64,000 nucleotides of DNA, from assembly GCF_001640805.2 (NCBI RefSeq), contig NC_066848.1:21279582-21343581 (forward strand). The letters run 5' to 3'. Positions within the stretch are counted from its first letter, which is position 1, and each line of letters begins with the position of its first letter. This DNA is from Lates calcarifer. Its lineage: Eukaryota > Chordata > Actinopteri > Centropomidae. A program made the position numbers and the translations under genes. Below are positions 48,821 through 58,792 of this stretch, one piece after another. A model generated the notes under the pieces. That model was not told the DNA's origin and did not search any database. It worked only from the letters and a program-made list of their open reading frames with translations.

Positions 48821-50484
48821 AAATAATCAACAGCACTACCTTCTCAAGGTGGCTTGATGAATACTTTTTAAAGGTACTGTTACTACTGTCTTTACAGTGT
48901 TCCTCTAAGGCTCATCAAGTGAAGAATACTGGTTTAGATTAAAAGGGGCTTGCTTAGTTTTCTTACCTACGATCAAATCAACTTGCTTGTGATTCTTCCT
49001 CACATGTTCTTCAAACAGGTCGATCACTGCTGTTAGAGCAGCTGGGTCTTTCAGGATGGGACAGATATCTCTGCAGGATGCACGCACATTACATCAGCAT
49101 CCAGTCATTTCAAATGGATATCAATATACAAAACATTCACATTGTAAGAGCACATTTCTAGAGAAGTGAGTTGCTTATGAACCTGCCTCATGCACTTCAT
49201 TTAAAAATTATTCTAGAGGAGGTAGATAACATTTACATATACAGTGCATTCAGAAAGTATTCAGACCCCTTCAACTTTTTCGTATTTTGTTAAACTGCAG
49301 CATTTTGTTAAAATAAAAAAAACATAATCACAAAGCAAAACAAAAAAAGGAATCAAATTTTTACCCAATTTCTAAAAAGGTAAAACTGAAACATCACATT
49401 GACATAAGTATTCAGACACTTTGTTATGATGTTTGAAATTTAGCTCAGGTTGCTCACATTTCTCTGAATCATCTTTGAGATGTTTACACCTACACCTTGA
49501 CTGAAGTCCACCTGCGGTAAATTCAATTAACTTCAATCGACAGGCACACACCTGTCTATATAGGGTCTCACGACTGTCAATGCATATCAAAGCAAAAACC
49601 AAGCCACTCCACCGATCTGGGTGTCATAGCAGAGCAGCCAGACTGAAGCCTCTTCCCAGTGAATGTTTGCAAAAAAGCATCTAAAGGACTCTCAGACTGA
49701 GAACCCACATTCTGTGGTCTGATGAAAGAAAGACTGAACTGAATTCTAAGCTTAGAATTGGTTGTCCCTTTGGGCAATTCTCCCATCTCCACATCTGGAA
49801 CTCAGCCAGAGTGACCATCAGGTTCTTGGTCACCTCTCTTACCAGGGCCGTCTCTCCTGACTGCTCAGTTTGGCAGGGTGGACAGTTCGAGCAAAATTCG
49901 AGTCAACTCAAAATAGTTCCCATTTTCAAGAAGTTGAGACTCCACAGTGTTTACAGAACATATTTTCACAAAGTCCCAGCAACACATACGCTATGATGAA
50001 AGAAGATAACAGAACATCTGAACCACCACCAAAATATGATGTGGAACATAGGACCATTCCCTGTCCTTGGCTTTCCATGTGAAGAAGCCTATGTGACAGT
50101 GCAACAACAAACCGGCCTTTATTTCCCTAAGGTGGAGGTGGTAGTTCACTTCCTCTGCTGAGCTAATCCCATCTCACCTCATGAGGAGTTCTGTCTAACG
50201 AAGAAAGACCTGTATCCGCCCCGAAGGTCGAGGCTCGCTCTGTCACCTCCTGTGTGCAAAGGTCGCCACCCACATGTCGACCTCCTCGAGCTCAGCTGCA
50301 CAGGTGGAGCAGAAGGACCATGTGGGACCTTTTAGCGCAGATGAAACCTACAGGGTTTTGGCACGGGGTTTAAATGGCAGTGATCAGAACCTCACCTGAA
50401 CAAGATGCCTTTCTTCGGAAAGTCTGGAAAAGGTCGGATGTGTGTGTGAACCAACTGGAGTTTAGATTCTGTATCTGCTGCCAT
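43277..50484 (-). CDS. aprt: Adenine phosphoribosyltransferase
   Basis: APRT converts adenine and PRPP to AMP in cytosolic purine salvage. The minus-strand exons are 50484-50396, 49070-48967, 46064-45931, 43817-43739 and 43533 downward, all in phase. Exon 1 reads [20 protein letters not shown], then [10 protein letters not shown]; exon 2 [12 protein letters not shown]; exon 3 [18 protein letters not shown]; exon 4 the PRPP loop [13 protein letters not shown] (residues 125-137). As written, exon 5 stays open to 43277 with an odd Ala-Gly repeat tail encoded by a GC-rich hexamer array. Removing one T from a TTTT run near 43410 instead gives the normal family end SLIQY and a stop at 43393, 181 residues in total, against 180 in human. 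I take the longer tail to be an artefact or lesion. The start at 50484 matches the family N-terminus. Confidence 0.95.
43337..43373 (-). repeat. (CCGCCC)n array at the aprt 3' end
   Basis: About six CCCGCC units. On the transcribed strand this is GGGGCG repeated, which is strongly G-quadruplex prone. It lies just past the expected aprt stop (43393), so it would be in the 3' UTR if the frame is repaired as described. Confidence 0.9.
44695..45685 (-). mobile_element. LINE reverse-transcriptase fragment
   Basis: On the minus strand a decayed reverse transcriptase can be followed: a [20 protein letters not shown] region, [26 protein letters not shown] with the catalytic FADD box near 45455, then [29 protein letters not shown], and finally 3' sequence with [16 protein letters not shown] remnants. 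Stops and shifts show it is inactive. It is split by the MITE at 45206-45395. Confidence 0.75.
45206..45395. mobile_element. piggyBac-like MITE nested in the LINE
   Basis: The left end TTCAACCATCGCGTTGTCCT and the reverse complement of the right end, TTAACCCTCCCGTTGCCCTT, align at most positions and start at a TTAA-type target site (TTCA, mutated, at 45206; TTAA at 45392). Just inside lies GGGTCAAAGTGACCCGG, a motif often found at ends of fish piggyBac-like repeats. It interrupts continuous LINE reverse-transcriptase sequence. Confidence 0.6.
46329..47695 (+). mobile_element. Tc1-like DD34E transposon, inactivated
   Basis: The left end TACAGTTGTGTTCAAAATGA has a decayed partner near 47675 (TTTTTTTGAACAGCCCAAT). 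An internal repeat of the end motif, TTCAAAATAATAGCAGT, sits at about 46530. The transposase is encoded on the plus strand: DNA-binding part from 46615 ([20 protein letters not shown]), then ILWTDESK (first Asp), [13 protein letters not shown] (second Asp) and [15 protein letters not shown] (Glu), ending NSGYTTKY at 47589. A shift in an A run near 46958, a shift near 47207 and a stop near 47255 break the frame. All three catalytic residues survive, so inactivation may be fairly recent. It is antisense to aprt. Confidence 0.85.
48762..48816. repeat. (TA)n palindromic repeat
   Basis: Two TA runs separated by AAAAAAATAA. The whole block is nearly self-complementary and could extrude as a cruciform. 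Confidence 0.9.
49071..50395 (-). other. aprt intron 1
   Basis: 1.3 kb, of which 49236-49985 is a scrambled Tc1-like element. The 50000-50395 part, next to exon 1, is CG-richer (TCGAGGCTCGC, CGACCTCCTCGAG) and may carry regulatory sequence. Confidence 0.7.
49236..49985. mobile_element. Rearranged Tc1-like transposon
   Basis: The left end TACAGTGCATTCAGAAAGTA followed by TTCAGACCCCTTC is the terminal repeat of a common fish Tc1-like family. Further in, GACAGGCACACACCTGTCTA and TATAGGGTCTCACGACTGTC match its internal part. At about 49690-49730 the plus strand reads [13 protein letters not shown], whereas from about 49775 the transposase matches the opposite strand (TTCTCCCATCTCCACATCTG, then GTGACCATCAGGTTCTTGGT). 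The halves have therefore been inverted and deleted relative to each other. No right terminal repeat is seen. Confidence 0.7.
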
Positions 50485-50487
50485 TCT

Positions 50488-50543
50488 TCTTCTTCTTCTT
50501 TCTTCTTCTTCTTCTGCTTCTTCTGCTGCTTCTTCTTCTTCTT
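50488..50543. repeat. (TTC)n tract directly upstream of the aprt start
   Basis: An interrupted TTC array, with TGC and GTC interruptions, beginning four bases upstream of the aprt ATG. On the aprt strand it reads as an in-frame run of Glu and Arg codons behind an ATG at 50583. It would give a 33-residue acidic/basic extension if that start were used. I regard it as 5' UTR. Confidence 0.85.
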
Positions 50544-51169
50544 CGTCTCGAGCTCCCGGCAGGTTAGATGCCTTGCGGAACATTGCTGCCTCTCAGAGGT
50601 TGGACTCAGATTGCAGTTCAGGGTGACTGTTTCCCAAAGTGTAATCCTGTTGTAGTGCTGAATTCCACAGTGCCCTGGTCTCAGTCTCATCATAACTACA
50701 GTCCTCTCTCACTCCCTAAATAACATTGTTCTTTCCTTACTCTGCTTCATTTCCCACTCAGCCACACAGCTGTTATGTTTCTTTTGAAGATAAATTTGTG
50801 TTCTTGTGTTCCAGCGAGCACCCTAACATCTATGACCCTCTTCAGTGCCTTTTTAACTGCTCTGTCAGATACCTCATCCCCTTCTACCCCCAGACTGGCA
50901 CCCACACAAACACACCTCCTAAAGAATGGATGTTTTCAATTTATACATAGGGAACACTGTACCACCTATTACTAACAATAAACACAATAGATATTGTTAA
51001 AAAATAGAAACAAAAACATAGCAAACAGGATTGAAATATTGAAATAATGTAATAAGATGAAAAGACAGTTGAGAAAATTGATGAGCCATTCAAATAATAC
51101 TTGAGCAAGTAAATCATATTCAGACATACGTATACTGAAGTTTCACAAGTTTTCACGAGTTTTCACAAC

Positions 51170-52735
51170 AAAAGTCATCTCAAGGCACTTTTCATATAGA
51201 GCAGGTCTAGACCGTACTCTTTAAAATAGGTATTTACAGAGAGAGACCCAACAGATCCACCATGAGCAGCACTAGGAGACAGTGGCAAGGAAAAACTTCC
51301 TTTAAGAGGCAGAAACCTCGAGCAGAACCAGACTCAGGGTGACTCGATCAGTTGGGTTGGGTTTGGGGGGGTAGAGAATAGCGAGAGAAGAACATAGCAT
51401 AACACAGGTTCCATGTAAGGTGATGCCAGTAATACAGCAGTAGTAATGATAGTTGTGATAATTAAAGTATTAACTGTTAACATAGCAATACAACTAATAG
51501 CAGTATAAGTCATTTCTAATTCTAGCAGCAGGTGTTGAGTGGAGTTGTAGGAACAGCAGGAGACTTGTCATCACAGATCAGACTCTACAGTTCCAGAGGC
51601 AGAAATACCTGCAGAGAGACAAGTTTTAAGCCTACTCTTAAAGGTACAGAGGGTGTCTGCCTCCTGGACCCAAACTGGGAGAAGGTTCCACAGTAGAGGA
51701 GCCTGATAACTGAAGGCTCTGCCTCTCATTCTACTCCTGGAAACTCTGGGAACCACCAGTAAACCAGCATTCTGGGAGCGCAGAGTCCTAGTGGGATTGT
51801 AGGGGACTATGAGATCTTTAAGGTAAGATGGAGCCTGACCATTAAGGGCTTTGTATGTGAGGAGGAGGATTTTGAATTCTACTCTGGATTTGACTGGGAG
51901 CCAATGTAGAGAGGCTAACACAGGAGAAATATGGTCTCTTTTCCTAGTTCCTGTCAGTAATGGTGCTGCAGCATTTTGAATCAACTGCAGAGTCTTTAGA
52001 GAGTTGTTGAGGCAGCCTGATAATAATGAATTACAGTAGTCCAGCCTGGAAGTAACAAATGCATGGACTAGTTTTCTGCATCTTTTGAGACAGAAAATGT
52101 CTAATGTTGGTGATATTACACAGGTGAAAGAAGGCAGTCCTAGAAGTTTGTTTTATATGTGAGTTAAAGGACATATCCTGATCAAAGATGACTCCCAGAT
52201 TCTTTACAGTGGAGCTGGGAGCCAGGGCAATGCCGTCTAATGGAACTACATCATTAGAAAATTTATTTCTGATGTGTTCAGGACCAAGTACAATGACTTC
52301 AGTTTTATCTGAGTTCAGTAATAAAAAATTGCTTGTCATCCAAGTTTTAATGTCCCTAAGACAAGCCTGGAGTTGGGCTAGCTGATTGGTTTCGTTAGGT
52401 TCCATTGACAGATAAAGCTGTGTATCATCTGCATAACAATGGAAATTTATGGAGTGTGTCCTGATAATATTGCCCAAGGGAAGCATATACAGAGTGAAGA
52501 GGATTGAACCAAGCACTGACCCTTGTGGAACTCCTTGTCTAACTTTTGTGTGTACATGGAGGAGTAGTTGTTAACATGTACAAACTGAAGCCTATCAGAT
52601 AGATAGGATTTAAACCAGTTTAGTGCAGTTCCTTTAATACCAATAAAGTGCTCCAGTCTCTGTAAAAGGATGTGATGGTCAATCGTATCAAAAGCAGCAA
52701 AAATGTCAAAAAGTGAATGGCAACAGCACTGGGAT
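51170..52735 (-). mobile_element. L2-type LINE, 3' half
   Basis: The minus-strand reverse transcriptase can be followed from [20 protein letters not shown] (catalytic motif A, near 52715) through [43 protein letters not shown] (catalytic YADD near 52430), [11 protein letters not shown] and [20 protein letters not shown], to the end part NAAAPLLTGTRKRDHISPVL, LASLHWLPVKSRVEFKILLL and SYLKDLI. A characteristic 3' UTR follows (51170-51570). A few stops and shifts are present and the 5' half is missing. The same family's 3' end occurs at 16290. Confidence 0.85.
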
Positions 52736-53139
52736 CAGGAGATGAGCCAAGACAAGACATTTGCATTTAATTCAAAACAAAGTAAGTAATGTAAGATACG
52801 GGGAGGAAACAGGAGAAAAGAGGTGGTAAGATCAAGATTAAGAGTAGGACACAGCAACCTATGAAGCTCACTTCAAATGACAGGGAATCAATGTCAGGTA
52901 CCAGAAACTGCAATAGATGTAGCCTACTTCAGAGTAATCAGACAGGGAGGATGGAGGAGAGATGACAGGAAGAGAATTAAATAACATGCTGGAGTGGGTG
53001 TACAGTGAACAGGGCAGAAAATGTCAAAAGTTTAGTCAGTAAGATGGCAGTAACGTCAGCTGCCGTTAAAAATCACAGAAGACGAAGCTGTTGTTTAGCG
53101 CCTTGCCCTATAGAGTCTGTGACCGTCTATGACCACCCA

Positions 53140-53200
53140 TGTACAGTAGGTGGCGGTATTCACCTGTCATGTTGTTTAACGTTAGTCGAAGAAGAAGTTT
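53140..53200 (+). repeat. GTACAGTAGGTGGCGGTA ... AAGAAGAAG dispersed block
   Basis: GTACAGTAGGTGGCGGTATT, then a short spacer and GTCGAAGAAGAAG, is a short dispersed vertebrate repeat often seen near gene starts. It lies 65-120 bp upstream of the tk2 ATG, probably in the promoter or 5' UTR. This is recognition from memory, not a database match. Confidence 0.45.
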
Positions 53201-53262
53201 TCTTTTTCCTGTTTGATACGACATGTTACAGAACATCTCGAAGTCAGTGTGTGTTCTGCGAG

Positions 53263-56200
53263 ATGTCGGGAGCTCCTGGTGGTGTGACCTTATTGTTGAG
53301 GTGTGTTCGGCTCTTGCCTGCTCACTGTGCTGTTAGAGCTGGCTGTAACAGAGGTGTAAGGCTCGGTGCTGGGAGCGTCATCGTATTCCAGAGCAGAGCA
53401 CGCAGCCGTACGCAGCACAGAACCCCAGGTCAGTGGAGCTGAGGCACAGTGGACACGGTTGTAACGTCAGTTAGTCAGTAGTTTGTTCTGTGGTTTTAGA
53501 ACGGGCTGTAAAAAACCTCTTATATTTTTGTACTGGCCATATGTAAAGTGTGTTAAGTGTGTTTTTTTTTTCTTTTTCTTTCCTTTTCTTTCTTTTTTTT
53601 TTTTTGTTGTTGGGGGGGGGGGTAGTTAATTGGTTAATCTATCCATCCATCCATTTTCTGCTGCTGTATATATATTTCTCCTGAAAGCACAGGCCAGTAT
53701 TGCCAGCTAATTTACAATCCAACAAAACTGAGAACACGTGTGGTCATCTTTAAAATGTTAAATACATTTTCTGTCCACTCAACGCGGTTTCATTTGTTTT
53801 TAGCCAAAGACCACCGTTGGCATAGGTGATACCGGTCTCGCACAAATATGTGGAGAAATATTCTGCCATTCTTCAGATGATCCTTTTCAGCTGCTCTTTG
53901 CTGGAGGGGTTTGGCTGCTCTACCTTCTGCTTTAAAAACTCCAAAGGTGTTCCATTGGATCCAAGTCAGGAGATGTACTTTTCATAAAATATATTGGAAC
54001 TTGCATTCTGTAAAAAGTCGTAGGGGAGATCAGAACTACAGAGGGTCAGACGATCAGTCAACGTCAAAAGAACGTACCCATTTGTCAAGGACTGTTATTG
54101 GTGATTTGGCTCTTCTTCCAGCTGTTCTTGGCTGGCCCTCACACTCTTTGGTGTTTTATTCTACTCACCTCGTTGGTTTAACCTTTGTGGGTTTTTCTCA
54201 GTTCATTATTTATGTGGCCTCTCCCAAAAAGATTGTCAGAATTCTTCATTAAAGTTAAAATGCTCCTCAGATGTTCGCTTCTGCTCATCCAGTTTTCCTC
54301 CTCTGCTTTGACTAAACAATCTATATGCATTGCAGTCTGTAAGTACTGTGTTTGTCATTGTGTTGTCTGTACTAAATCAAACTGGACGTGGAAGGACAGT
54401 GGCTATGGCGTTTAAGTGTGTTGTGTGAGTGTTTAGGGTTCTCTGTATCCACACTGGATAAAGAAAAAGCACAACTTGTACATGATGCATCATGATGTAG
54501 ATGTGAATACTCTCATATTAGAGCACTTTGACCTCATAGCCACTGTTTCATTTCCAACACATTGTCCTGGAATGCAGAGCCAGAACAACCCTACCAACCT
54601 ACTTACACACTGCACTGTACCTGCTGTGCATTTTAACTTCTTTCTGTCCCTCTGACCTCGCTGTAGCCTGCTGACCTGAAAGAGGCCAGCACTGGGAGTT
54701 TTTGGAGGTGAAGTCTAGTCTCACTATGTTGTCTTCCTTCCAAGGGAAGCTTGTGCGGAATGGAGAGGATAAAAAAGCAGTGGTGAGTCTCCACCATATG
54801 ATCTGCAGTCTGAGATTTCATCTTCCCTGCGTTCCCTCCTCACAGTACACTTCATATCCCAACATGATCTACACTTATCATGTTGGCTCTGGTTTGGTTT
54901 TCCATTACTGATTAATTAGAGTGATTTTACAGTGAAGCACTACTCATTATATAGTAAAAGCTCATACCTGGCATCATAGTGTCATTTTTCTCCAGCATTT
55001 CTGTGGACAGGCCTGTTAACATCTGTCTCTCTGGCACTGTTTTCAGGTCTGTATTGAGGGAAACATTGCCAGTGGGAAGACGACGTGTCTGGAGTATTTC
55101 AGCAAAACTAGCAATATAGAGGTAAAACAAAGCAAAGTCCTTTTACAACAGGTAGAAGTGGTTAATGCAGATTTGTATGCTTGTACTCTAACCAGGAAGT
55201 ACTACTCTAGTTGTTACACAAATTGGCTTGAGTTATAAGATAGGTGCTATTTTACATAAGGGATCACGTGAGGCAAATCACAGGTGTTCATCATTGCGTT
55301 TTCCTCTCTCCGCTCTTGTTTGTTCCAGGTCCTTACAGAACCAGTCTCTAAATGGAGGAATGTCCGTGGACACAACCCTCTGGTATTGTGCATGACTGTG
55401 TTGTTGCCACTGTGTGATCATATTGACCTGATATCAGACTTTTGTAATCAGCTCAGGACCTAGAAGTATTTGCAGGGTAGGCTGAGAGCATTAAAAGAAA
55501 CAGTACTTCTAGAATTAAGGTATTAATGAAACAAAACAAAAGCTGTATGGACTCACTAAGGGCTGCTATGTTTGTTTGCAGAACTCAGAAACTGCCTAGT
55601 TGATTTGGATATGACCTGTGCAACCTCAGAAAGGTCACCAAAGACATGAGGCTCTGTCCTTTGATCAAACTTTGTGGAAATGTGTCCAGTGGTGATTCCC
55701 TGCATGTCTGGCCTGTCAGCTATTTGTTTTGATCCCCGCAGGCTCTGATGTACCAGGATCCCGAGCGCTGGGGCATCACACTGCAGACCTATGTTCAGCT
55801 TACCATGCTGGAGAGACACTTGTCGTCCATAGTAAGTGTACTGTTAGCTAGAAACACACTCATTTTATTGTATGCTAGTTAAGATAGGCTGTGTCAACCT
55901 GCAGTGCTGACAAGTGCTTGGTAGCTGTGGACTGGAGACCTTATCAGGAAATCTGCTGTATGTAAAGTTTGTTTCTGGTTTCAGGTGGCTCCTGTCAGGA
56001 TGATGGAGAGGTCCATCTTCAGTGCCAAGTACATCTTTGTGGAGAATCTCTTCAGAAGGTACTGTTACCTGAAACCTCAGCGCCTGGATCAGACCAAGAG
56101 ACTAGATAAATAAATGCATAAAGCACACAGTGTCAGCAAAATGCTTATGCTACTTTGATTGATTGTATTCTGTTCCATTTACTCAAGGAAACAGCACAGT

Positions 56201-58113
56201 GAGTGTAGATGATCCAGAAATGGATTACTACATTTATATCACAGTATAGATATTTCTCACAATATGTTCTTCAGCCTCAGTAGTGAAGTTGAATGGTGAA
56301 TGAAGTGAATTAAAGGCCATACAAGTCAAAATACTTCATAACAATGATGCACAGTGGATTAACAGTGTGGTTAATGCAATATTAGCATAACACAGTTGTG
56401 ATGCTGGCACTGCCCACTATGACCAAATATAATCATTTAAAATATATAATTGATCATCTCATGTTTTTTTTAATATTGTCATATTGCCTGACCTGACAGC
56501 ATACTGACTGCTAAATTCAGTTTTTTTTTTTTTTCAGTGGCAAAATGCCAGAGGTGGATTATGCTGTTCTCAGCGAGTGGTTTGATTGGATCACAGCTAA
56601 CATTTCCATTCCTGTTGATCTGATTGGTAAGAAACACACAAAGCAGAAACACAAACACACATTTAATTAAGATTATGATAAAGATCAGAGATACAGTAGA
56701 TGTAGTGTTTTTTTTATTTAATTGAAATAATTAATTAATCATATAAAGACTGACTGGAAACTGAAATGACGATCATTATGTTACATTATCTAGCTCCTTG
56801 AATGGTTCTGTTTCCAGAGTTGGAAAGCTGTTCTTCCATCTTCGGTGTGTTCATGTGCTTTCAAGTCAGAATGTGGAAACAACATGCTATAAAATGCTAT
56901 ACAAATGTGTTGCATTTTAATGCTCAGAGCATTTAACAAAAAACCACACTGATAGCTGTTTGGTGCTGAAACCACTAAAATACTGCTTTACCTGGCTTAT
57001 CAGGGTTGCTACTATAAAATAACTTTTCTAAATAATCTAGGTTGCAGCAACTAATGGGTATAACCTAATACCATATAACATATTAAATGTTAGCAAAAAT
57101 GTTAGCAAGTCCGAGTGGTTGTTCTGACTTGAAGGGGTGTTCACGTGAATTATCTAACCCCACATGAATGTACTGTTAGTATCCATCAGGGTTATCTCTG
57201 CCCTTCATGTGTTCATACAAGTCTGTATGTTATAATAATAATATATTACCTCCATTCGTATACTGTAATATCAGTTCTTCTCATATATAGTGCCAAAATG
57301 TTTGTGCAGGACTCACTGAAGCACTGTACATGTATGTATATGTGTGAGAAGGAGTCCCTATACACAATCCATCTTTGAATATATTCCAGTGACACAAGTT
57401 CAACAGCCTTTTAGCCCTGCAAAACCTATCATCCTCAGAAATAGCGTACTGGTACTGATGGGGGATAAAGTCATATTTATCCCCCATCAGTACCAGAAAA
57501 CCAAGTATCCCACCATTCAGGCATCACAGTGTGAGAAACTCTCATGACATTGTTTGATAGTCACATTAGAAGCTGCAACAGCGTGTTGATGTTAATTCTC
57601 TGACTTTTTCCTCTGCTTCCAGTCTACCTGCAGACATCTCCTCAGACCTGCCATGAGAGGTTAAAGCAGAGATGCAGAGAGGAGGAGAAGGTCATTCCAT
57701 TGGTGAGGAGGAGTTTCACTTCACACAACGACTTAAAGGGAAATAGATGGATTTGTAGAGAATTGTGAGATTAACATCTTGTGAATTGGTCACCAATGTG
57801 CTGTCCTGTGTGTGTGCGTCCACCAGGAGTATTTGGAGTCTATCCACCAGCTGTATGAGGACTGGCTCATCAAGCGTACCTCCGTCCCTCTTCCTGCTCC
57901 TGTTTTGGTGAGTGACTGTTCTCTTGGCTTTGGTTTGTGTTGATATTTTACATTCAGTATGTATGTCCAGGTAGTTTCAGGTAGCCTCATGGTTGACCCC
58001 TTTCCACTTTGTGTGTGTTTGTGCAGGTCATTCCTGCTGACCATGACCTCCAGAAAATGCTGCATCAGTACGAAGAAAACCGTGACAAGATCCTAGCAGC
58101 TAGCTACGTCTGA
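53263..58113 (+). CDS. tk2: Thymidine kinase 2, mitochondrial, complete
   Basis: TK2 phosphorylates thymidine and deoxycytidine in mitochondria, the first step of pyrimidine salvage for mtDNA. Ten exons join in phase: 53263-53428, 54745-54782, 55047-55121, 55329-55382, 55742-55831, 55985-56058, 56538-56626, 57623-57702, 57827-57907, 58027-58113 (277 residues; human 265). Exon 1 is Arg/Ala/Leu-rich without acidic residues, as expected of a mitochondrial import signal. The P-loop GNIASGKT is at 73-80, then [29 protein letters not shown], the ERS motif at 149-151 ([17 protein letters not shown]), [17 protein letters not shown], and the Arg-rich lid [15 protein letters not shown] near 209. It ends in [12 protein letters not shown]. 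Earlier in-frame ATGs exist from 53005, but a start at 53263 gives the usual presequence length. Deoxyguanosine kinase is excluded by the closer TK2 match. Confidence 0.97.
53429..54744 (+). other. tk2 intron 1
   Basis: 1.3 kb with a T-rich pyrimidine tract and G run (53560-53622), a reversed SINE tail (53636-53675, TATCCATCCATCCATTTTCT) and a weak Tc1-like remnant (53800-54250). The rest is unremarkable. Confidence 0.7.
53800..54250 (-). mobile_element. Degraded Tc1-like transposase remnant
   Basis: Phrases such as TTCTGCCATTCTTCAGATGA, GGTTTGGCTGCTCTACCTTC and CTTCTTCCAGCTGTTCTTGG have the look of antisense Tc1-type transposase sequence (the minus strand would be coding). No intact motif survives, so the call is tentative. 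Confidence 0.4.
55383..55741 (+). other. tk2 intron 4
   Basis: 359 bp with no element recognised. Short open frames here show no homology. Confidence 0.8.
56059..56537 (+). other. tk2 intron 6
   Basis: 479 bp, AT-rich. Nothing recognised apart from the strong poly-T acceptor. Confidence 0.8.
56627..57622 (+). other. tk2 intron 7 with perfect hairpin
   Basis: 996 bp. Its one notable feature is the perfect 21-bp hairpin at 57449-57496. Nothing else is recognised. Confidence 0.8.
57449..57496. repeat. Perfect 21-bp inverted repeat (hairpin, 6-nt loop)
   Basis: CTGGTACTGATGGGGGATAA plus A at 57449-57469 is followed by six bases (GTCATA) and then the exact reverse complement at 57476-57496. The flanks do not extend the pairing. 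Confidence 0.9.
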
Positions 58114-58129
58114 TACCCAAACATGCAGT

Positions 58130-58130
<1 letters not shown>

Positions 58131-58180
<50 letters not shown>
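58131..58180 (+). repeat. (AC)n microsatellite in the tk2 3' UTR
   Basis: About 25 AC units beginning 17 bp after the tk2 stop codon, so present in the mature transcript. Confidence 0.95.
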
Positions 58181-58187
<7 letters not shown>

Positions 58188-58786
58188 CTCAAACACATCC
58201 TTCCATCAAGACAGATCATAGAAAGCCGTTTACAAACTATAATTATCCAACTGATCTGAACACTGACTTCAGTTTTTCACTACCAACTAGTGCTTCTTTC
58301 TTAAGATTCTGATTTTTCTAAATTGTATAACTCATCTCCATATATGTGACTACCAACTACAGTTCAGTCTGTGTTCATATCGACTAACACTGGCCCTCAG
58401 TTTTTCATTCAAACACTGAGGTTTTGTAAAGGAATATGAAAAACTTCCAGGTGTCATAGGATGTTCTTAGAGCTCCATTCTACATGCAGTTTTCTAGTTC
58501 AGTTCTTATTTATTATCCTGCTTGTTATGTTATGTAATGTACTGCACTTGAAGCTTATCCTGAGAGCCTGTGTTTTTGCTTATATGTGTAATGTGTTTGG
58601 ATTTTAAACCTCAGTGGATGTGGCAATCAGATAAATGATTTGATTTGTTAACTGAAAACTGCATTAGTAACAACCACCACTCCACCTACTACAGATATAT
58701 AATGTATGGGTTCATATGTAATGTCACAGATTTTGGGACCTGGTGAAGACTATGTAGGGTTGACCTGTTTCTCTGTAATTTATTTT

Positions 58787-58792
58787 AATAAA
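58787..58792 (+). terminator. Candidate tk2 polyadenylation signal
   Basis: AATAAA, 674 bp after the tk2 stop codon, followed by T/G-rich sequence (CTTTGCTCTTTGTTTTACATG). A second AATAAATAAA lies about 35 bp further on. Confidence 0.55.

Larger units (their letters stand above)
46065..48966 (-). other. aprt intron 2
   Basis: This 2.9-kb intron contains a nearly complete Tc1-like transposon at 46329-47695, an AT palindromic repeat at 48762-48816, and otherwise AT-rich sequence. 47900-48200 may be another old dispersed repeat, but I cannot name it. Confidence 0.8.
50485..53262. promoter_or_regulatory. Head-to-head intergenic region between aprt and tk2
   Basis: It contains the two 5' regions and, in the middle, an L2-type LINE fragment (51170-52735). 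The aprt side begins with a long TTC tract directly upstream of the start codon. The tk2 side has a dispersed block ending GAAGAAGAAG (53140-53200). Promoters must lie at the two ends, but no TATA box or other clear core element is visible. Confidence 0.6.

Noticed and set aside
53005..53262. 86-codon in-frame extension upstream of the tk2 start
   Set aside because: It crosses a dispersed repeat and would put acidic residues before the mitochondrial targeting signal. The ATG at 53263 fits the usual length.
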